A DNA stretch of 8,644 nt from Anaerolineae bacterium (GTDB lineage: Bacteria; Chloroflexota; Anaerolineae; JACIWR01): contig JAGGZG010000103.1 of assembly GCA_021162125.1 (NCBI GenBank), forward strand, positions 1-8,644. The letters are read 5' to 3'. The position numbers were made by a program, and so were the translations under genes. The notes under the pieces are model-generated. The model made no database searches. It saw nothing but the letters and a program-made list of their open reading frames with translations, and was not told the origin of the DNA. Positions within the stretch are counted from its first letter, which is position 1, and each line of letters opens with the position of its first letter. Shown in pieces: positions 5,762 through 8,644 of the stretch.

Positions 5762-7216
5762 TTACTGCCCGCCTTCGCGAAGCTGGCGCAAAGCCTGCAA
5801 CTTCTCATCTAGCAATCGGTTCACCAGTTTTGGATTGGCTTTGCCCCGCGTGGCTTTCATCACCTGGCCGACCAGCCAGCGGATGATGGTCTCTTTGCCG
5901 TCCAGGTATTGTTGCACCTGGGCAGGATTGGCAGCCAGCACTTCGTCCACGATGCGTTCCAGTTTTTCGGTGTCGCTGATCTGGGCCAGGCCCCGTTCGG
6001 CGACGATCTCGCCTGCCGCACGGCCGGTCCTGAGCATCTCAGCAAAGACCGCTTTGCCGGTGTTGATGTTGATAGCTCCTCTCTCGATCAGGGTCAGCAA
6101 CTCGGCCAACGCAGTTGGGGTGATTTTGACGGACTCGATGGTGGTGTTGGTCTCCTTCAGAAACCGGAACAGCTCTCCCGTCACCCAGTTAGCGACCTTC
6201 TTGCCGTCCGGGTAAGCAACCACGCAGGCCTCGTAGTAATCGGCCACGGCACGGTCGGTGGCCAACACTCTCTCATCGTAGGCCGAGAGGCCATACTGGG
6301 TCATGAAACGGTCACGTTTGGCGGCGGGCAGTTCGGGCAAGCGGGCTCGTATCTCCTCCACCCATTCGCGGCTGATCTCCAGCGGCGGCAGATCGGGCTC
6401 CGGGAAGTAGCGGTAGTCGTGGGCAAACTCTTTGCTGCGCTGCACCACCGTGCGCTGACGCTCCTCGTCCCAGCCCATAGTCACCTGCTCGATAGTCCCG
6501 CCCTTGTCCAGGGTCTCCGCTTGCCGCTGGATCTCGTATGCCAGGGCCATCTTGACGGAACGGAAAGAGTTAAGATTTTTGACCTCCACTTTGGTGCCGA
6601 GTTTCTCCGTGCCCACCGGACGCAGAGAGACGTTGACCTCACAGCGCATGGCACCTTTCTCCATGTCGCCGCTGCTGACGCCCAGGTAGCGCATGATCTG
6701 TCGTAGCTTGGTGAGGTAGGCGTATGCCTCCGCTGCGGACTTGATGTCCGGCCTGCTCACAATTTCCATAAGGGGTACACCGGAGCGGTTGTAGTCCACC
6801 AGGCTGTATTCGCCAACGTGGATCAATTTACCGGTATCCTCTTCCAGGTGCACTCGCTCGATGCGGATGCGCTTGGACGTGCCGTCTACTTCAATCTCCA
6901 GCCAACCGTCGTGGCAAAGGGGTAATTCGTATTGGGAGATTTGATAGCCTTTCACAAGGTCGGGGTAGCTGTAGTTCTTGCGGGCGAAGCGGGAGAACTC
7001 GGCGATCTGGCAGTTCAACGCCAGCCCGGCCATGATGGTGTATTCGACCGCTTTCCGATTGATGACCGGCAACACGCCGGGCATTCCCAGGCACACAGGG
7101 CACACCAGGGTATTGGGCTCTGCTCCGAATACGTCTGCCTGGCAGCAGCAGAACATTTTGGATTTCGTGAGGAGTTGGACATGGACTTCCATGCCGACGA
7201 TGGGTTCGTAGCGCAT
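5762..7216 (-). CDS. gatB: Aspartyl/glutamyl-tRNA(Asn/Gln) amidotransferase subunit B
   Basis: GatB is the kinase/tRNA-binding subunit of the cytoplasmic GatCAB complex. It activates the side-chain carboxylate of mischarged Glu-tRNA(Gln) or Asp-tRNA(Asn) with ATP, so that ammonia from GatA can make Gln- or Asn-tRNA. The 484 residues match the usual full length. Near the N-terminus are GMEVHVQLLT, the C-x-C and CPVCLG cysteine pairs of the zinc site (about residues 23-42) and the ARKNYSYPDLVKGYQISQYE block. The family signature DYNRSGVPLMEIVS is intact, as is DYRYFPEPDLPPL. The last ~145 residues are the helical YqeY-like tail domain that contacts the tRNA elbow. ATG 7216 is preceded by AGAGGA five bases upstream. 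gatA and gatC are not in the window. A histidine kinase gene begins 20 bases after its stop, which suggests a shared transcript. Confidence 0.97.
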   Translation of the reverse strand: MRYEPIVGMEVHVQLLTKSKMFCCCQADVFGAEPNTLVCPVCLGMPGVLPVINRKAVEYTIMAGLALNCQIAEFSRFARKNYSYPDLVKGYQISQYELPLCHDGWLEIEVDGTSKRIRIERVHLEEDTGKLIHVGEYSLVDYNRSGVPLMEIVSRPDIKSAAEAYAYLTKLRQIMRYLGVSSGDMEKGAMRCEVNVSLRPVGTEKLGTKVEVKNLNSFRSVKMALAYEIQRQAETLDKGGTIEQVTMGWDEERQRTVVQRSKEFAHDYRYFPEPDLPPLEISREWVEEIRARLPELPAAKRDRFMTQYGLSAYDERVLATDRAVADYYEACVVAYPDGKKVANWVTGELFRFLKETNTTIESVKITPTALAELLTLIERGAININTGKAVFAEMLRTGRAAGEIVAERGLAQISDTEKLERIVDEVLAANPAQVQQYLDGKETIIRWLVGQVMKATRGKANPKLVNRLLDEKLQALRQLREGGQ

Positions 7217-7262
7217 TCTTATCCTCTTTGCCTACCTGATGTCAGTCTCCCCGGACTCTGCT

Positions 7263-7279
7263 GGCGGCACTCATCCGCC
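7263..7279. repeat. Small GC hairpin between the UshA-like gene and gatB
   Basis: The 83-base gap between the two genes holds a five-base-pair inverted repeat, GGCGG (7263-7267) and CCGCC (7275-7279), around a seven-base loop. No T tract follows on the minus strand, so it is not a convincing terminator, and gatB may be read from the upstream unit. I saw no good promoter hexamers in the gap. Confidence 0.35.
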
Positions 7280-7299
7280 CCTACGCTCAATTCTGTCGC

Positions 7300-8349
7300 T
7301 CACTGGGTGCTATAACGTTCTAACAAAGCGCTCATGTCCGGATCGTCGCTGTAATCCGGGGTAATCGTCACATTTTCCCACGTGTAGCCGGTGATCCCGT
7401 GCGCACCCTCAAGCTGCAAACGTAGCACCCCAATCTGTCGTCCGGCGTAGCCGGTGCTGGGTATCTCGGCCTCGACCAGCAAGGTGCCGTTTACCTGACT
7501 GCGCCATGGTTCTTTGGGCCATTCCGCCACCAACCCGCCGACTATGACGTCAATCCCCGGCACCGTATCGGCCAGTTGGCGGTTGAGTTGGGTGCCCAGG
7601 TGGGAGAGGACAATGAGCACGTCCGCCTGGGGGCACAGTTCTGCAACGGTACGCCGCGCGGTCTCCAGTGGATCCAGCAACTTGAGCGCGCGGGCATCCT
7701 GGCCGAGGATGGTCTCTATCTCTCCCACATCGGTCAGTCCCAGGATAGCGATCCGATACCCGCCCACTTTTTTGATGACGTAGGGAGTCACGAACGGTTG
7801 TCTGGTGTCGGCTGCGAGCACATTGGCCGAGAGGATGGGAAACCGGGCCTCGGCGATGCGTGCTTGCAAGACCTCCAATCCCAACCGGAAATCACCCGCC
7901 CCCAGAGCCATCGCGTCGTAACCCATGAGGTTCATCGCTGTGATCACGACCCGCCCCTGGGTGATTTGGGTGAGGGCCTGGTCGCCGTAGATAGAATTGC
8001 CGGCATCGAGGAGCAGCACGTAGGGAGAAGCGGCACGTTCTTCCTTGATCTTGGTGGCCCGCCGGGCCAACCCACCTTTCGGCTGGTGTCAGCCACAGGG
8101 CCAGACGTAGCCCCACGTATCGTTGGTGTGCAGGATGGTGAGAGTGATGGGCGATGCGGGCGTTGGGGACGGCGGGATGGTGGGTGTCGGCGTCGGTGCC
8201 GCTGTTATGGGCGCGGCCGTAGTCGCTGTAGTGGTCAGCGTGGGTGCGGGCGCGGCCGTGCGGTCGATGAGCACCGCCCACCCGACGAATAGCAAACCCA
8301 GTCCGGCTGTGACTACAAAGAGGATCTCCAGCAATTTAGTCCGCGGCAT
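7300..8349 (-). CDS. UshA-like metallophosphatase-fold protein with in-frame UGA; candidate selenoprotein
   Basis: Read through one TGA (8089-8091, codon 87), this is a 349-residue protein. Residues 8-28 form a single N-terminal membrane helix; residues 31-67 are a Thr/Pro/Ala-rich linker; the globular domain from about residue 69 should be extracytoplasmic. It matches the N-terminal domain of the UshA/5'-nucleotidase family: ILHTNDTWGY, then GGLARRA (92-98), LLLDAGNS (112-119), MNLMGYDAMALGAGDF (139-154), LSHLG (248-252) and GIDVIVGG (265-272). The C-terminal 5'-nucleotidase domain is absent. Several metal ligands are replaced, so phosphatase activity is doubtful. Family sequence lies on both sides of the TGA in the same frame, so no indel is involved. 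Relatives, as I recall, have PCGC where this has PCG-UGA, which suggests Sec87 in a C85-G-U87 motif. ATG 8349 has a good AGGAG at 8354-8358. A nonsense mutation, pseudogene or base error is the alternative. Confidence 0.72.
8053..8091 (-). promoter_or_regulatory. Candidate bacterial SECIS element with its UGA codon
   Basis: Starting 12-18 bases after the TGA (8089-8091), the minus-strand RNA can fold into GG, a bulged U (8070), UGGCCC, a three-base loop GGC (8061-8063), GGGCCA and CC (pairing 8071-8072 with 8053-8054 and 8064-8069 with 8055-8060). The alternative pairing GGU (8074-8076) with ACC (8053-8055) is also possible. The loop starts 26 bases after UGA and begins with G. Bacterial SECIS elements are known to have a stem with a bulged U and G in the apical loop, roughly 16-37 bases downstream of UGA; the layout resembles my recollection of the E. 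coli fdhF element. Caution: these bases also encode the conserved GGLARRAT motif with GC-rich codons, which alone favours a GGCC/GGCC stem. Function is inferred. Confidence 0.5.
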
Positions 8350-8644
8350 CGGTCTCCTGTCCGCTAGTTGTTGATGTCGCGCGTGGGGTCTCCTCCGTGT
8401 GAGGCTCCCGCTTCCACACCAGGATGAACAATAACAGCAGGATCGCCGCCCCGATGAAAGCGATCACCGCGACGTAGAGGTAAGTGCGCGGCCCAAGACT
8501 GCCCAGGTCGAGTGGTGGCCGGGGGGTGGGAGTGGCTGTTGGTCGTGGTGGGCGCGTGGGCGCCGGCGTGGCGGGTAGCGGGGTAGCAGTGGGTGGTATC
8601 GCGGTCGGCGCCGGCGTCACCTCGGGTGGCGGGCTGGTAGGGAC
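8336..8644 (-). CDS. C-terminal end of a membrane-anchored surface protein with Thr/Pro-rich stalk (partial)
   Basis: Only the last 102 residues are visible; the frame is open through the window edge, so the start lies outside. The visible part begins with about 45 residues dominated by Thr, Pro and Ala (TPAPT, PTATP, PTPRPP), typical of an extended extracytoplasmic stalk. One hydrophobic helix follows at about residues 55-77 of the visible part (YLYVAVIAFIGAAILLLLFI), then WKRE and a short polar tail rich in Glu, Thr and Ser. The basic residues after the helix suggest a C-terminal membrane anchor with a cytoplasmic tail and the main domain outside the cell. That domain cannot be identified from what is here. 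The stop codon overlaps the next gene's start by 14 bases, so the two are probably co-transcribed and translationally coupled. The GTG at 8618-8620 is simply an internal Val codon. Confidence 0.7.
   Translation of the reverse strand, partial: VPTSPPPEVTPAPTAIPPTATPLPATPAPTRPPRPTATPTPRPPLDLGSLGPRTYLYVAVIAFIGAAILLLLFILVWKREPHTEETPRATSTTSGQETDAAD

Noticed and set aside
5909..6706. 265-residue open frame on the plus strand opposite gatB
   Set aside because: Antisense shadow of a certain gene; no family features.
7300..8070. A separate gene starting at TTG 8068-8070
   Set aside because: That TTG is the Leu of the conserved GGLARRA motif inside the domain. A start there would remove the first family block and membrane anchor, and the G-rich run before it is too close to serve as a normal ribosome binding site.
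8051..8110. A frameshift splitting the UshA-like gene into two pieces
   Set aside because: Both pieces are in the same frame (8349 and 8070 differ by a multiple of three); only a TGA separates them, so no indel is needed.
7576..8292. 238-residue open frame on the plus strand opposite the UshA-like gene
   Set aside because: Its Gly/Arg/Val-rich end is the complement of the Thr/Pro linker codons, and the minus strand carries clear family blocks.
7300..8349. Genetic code with TGA read as Trp or Gly
   Set aside because: TGA is the natural stop for the NuoF-type, kinase, regulator and UshA-like genes, and no other gene in the window has an internal TGA.

Overview
This window looks like a piece of a GC-rich bacterial chromosome, most likely from the Chloroflexota (Anaerolineae-like). 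That is inferred from the Thr/Pro-rich linkers on secreted or membrane proteins, the style of the intergenic repeats (GC-rich hairpins and inverted heptanucleotide arrays) and the gene set. I could not search a database. All credible genes lie on the minus strand, so the window reads right to left.

Right end, 8644 to 7300: the C-terminal end of a membrane-anchored surface protein with a Thr/Pro-rich stalk overlaps the start of an UshA-like (5'-nucleotidase / metallophosphatase-fold) protein. The UshA-like gene carries one in-frame TGA at codon 87. The reading frame and the family sequence continue unbroken across it (…PCG-UGA-H…GGLARRA…). In relatives as I recall them, the same place holds a Cys (PCGC…GGLARR). 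A hairpin with a bulged U and a G-rich apical loop starts a short distance downstream, as expected of a bacterial SECIS element. The best reading is a candidate membrane-anchored selenoprotein with a C-x-U motif. This is the most interesting object in the window. A nonsense mutation or a sequencing error remains possible.

Middle, 7216 to 3716: gatB (tRNA amidotransferase subunit B) is followed closely by a soluble GAF-domain sensor histidine kinase with a TTG start, and by an overlapping OmpR/KdpE-type response regulator. A strong rho-independent terminator at 3649-3680 ends this unit.

Intergenic, 3715 to 3222: 494 bases without a gene hold that terminator, several repeat-like sequences (GC hairpin, CCGTGT-type repeat, inverted array of 7-base units) and a possible promoter for the next operon.

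Left end, 3221 to 112: three tightly packed genes encode a soluble NADH-oxidising electron-transfer module. They are a NuoE/HndA-type [2Fe-2S] protein, a large NuoF-type FMN/NAD subunit with an HndB-like N-terminal and a 2x[4Fe-4S] C-terminal domain, and a short NuoG/HoxU-type iron-sulfur protein. This is the diaphorase or electron-bifurcating half of a hydrogenase (Hox, Hnd, HydABC) or an NAD-linked formate dehydrogenase. The catalytic subunit is not in the window. Tandem GC hairpins follow the last gene at 1-59.
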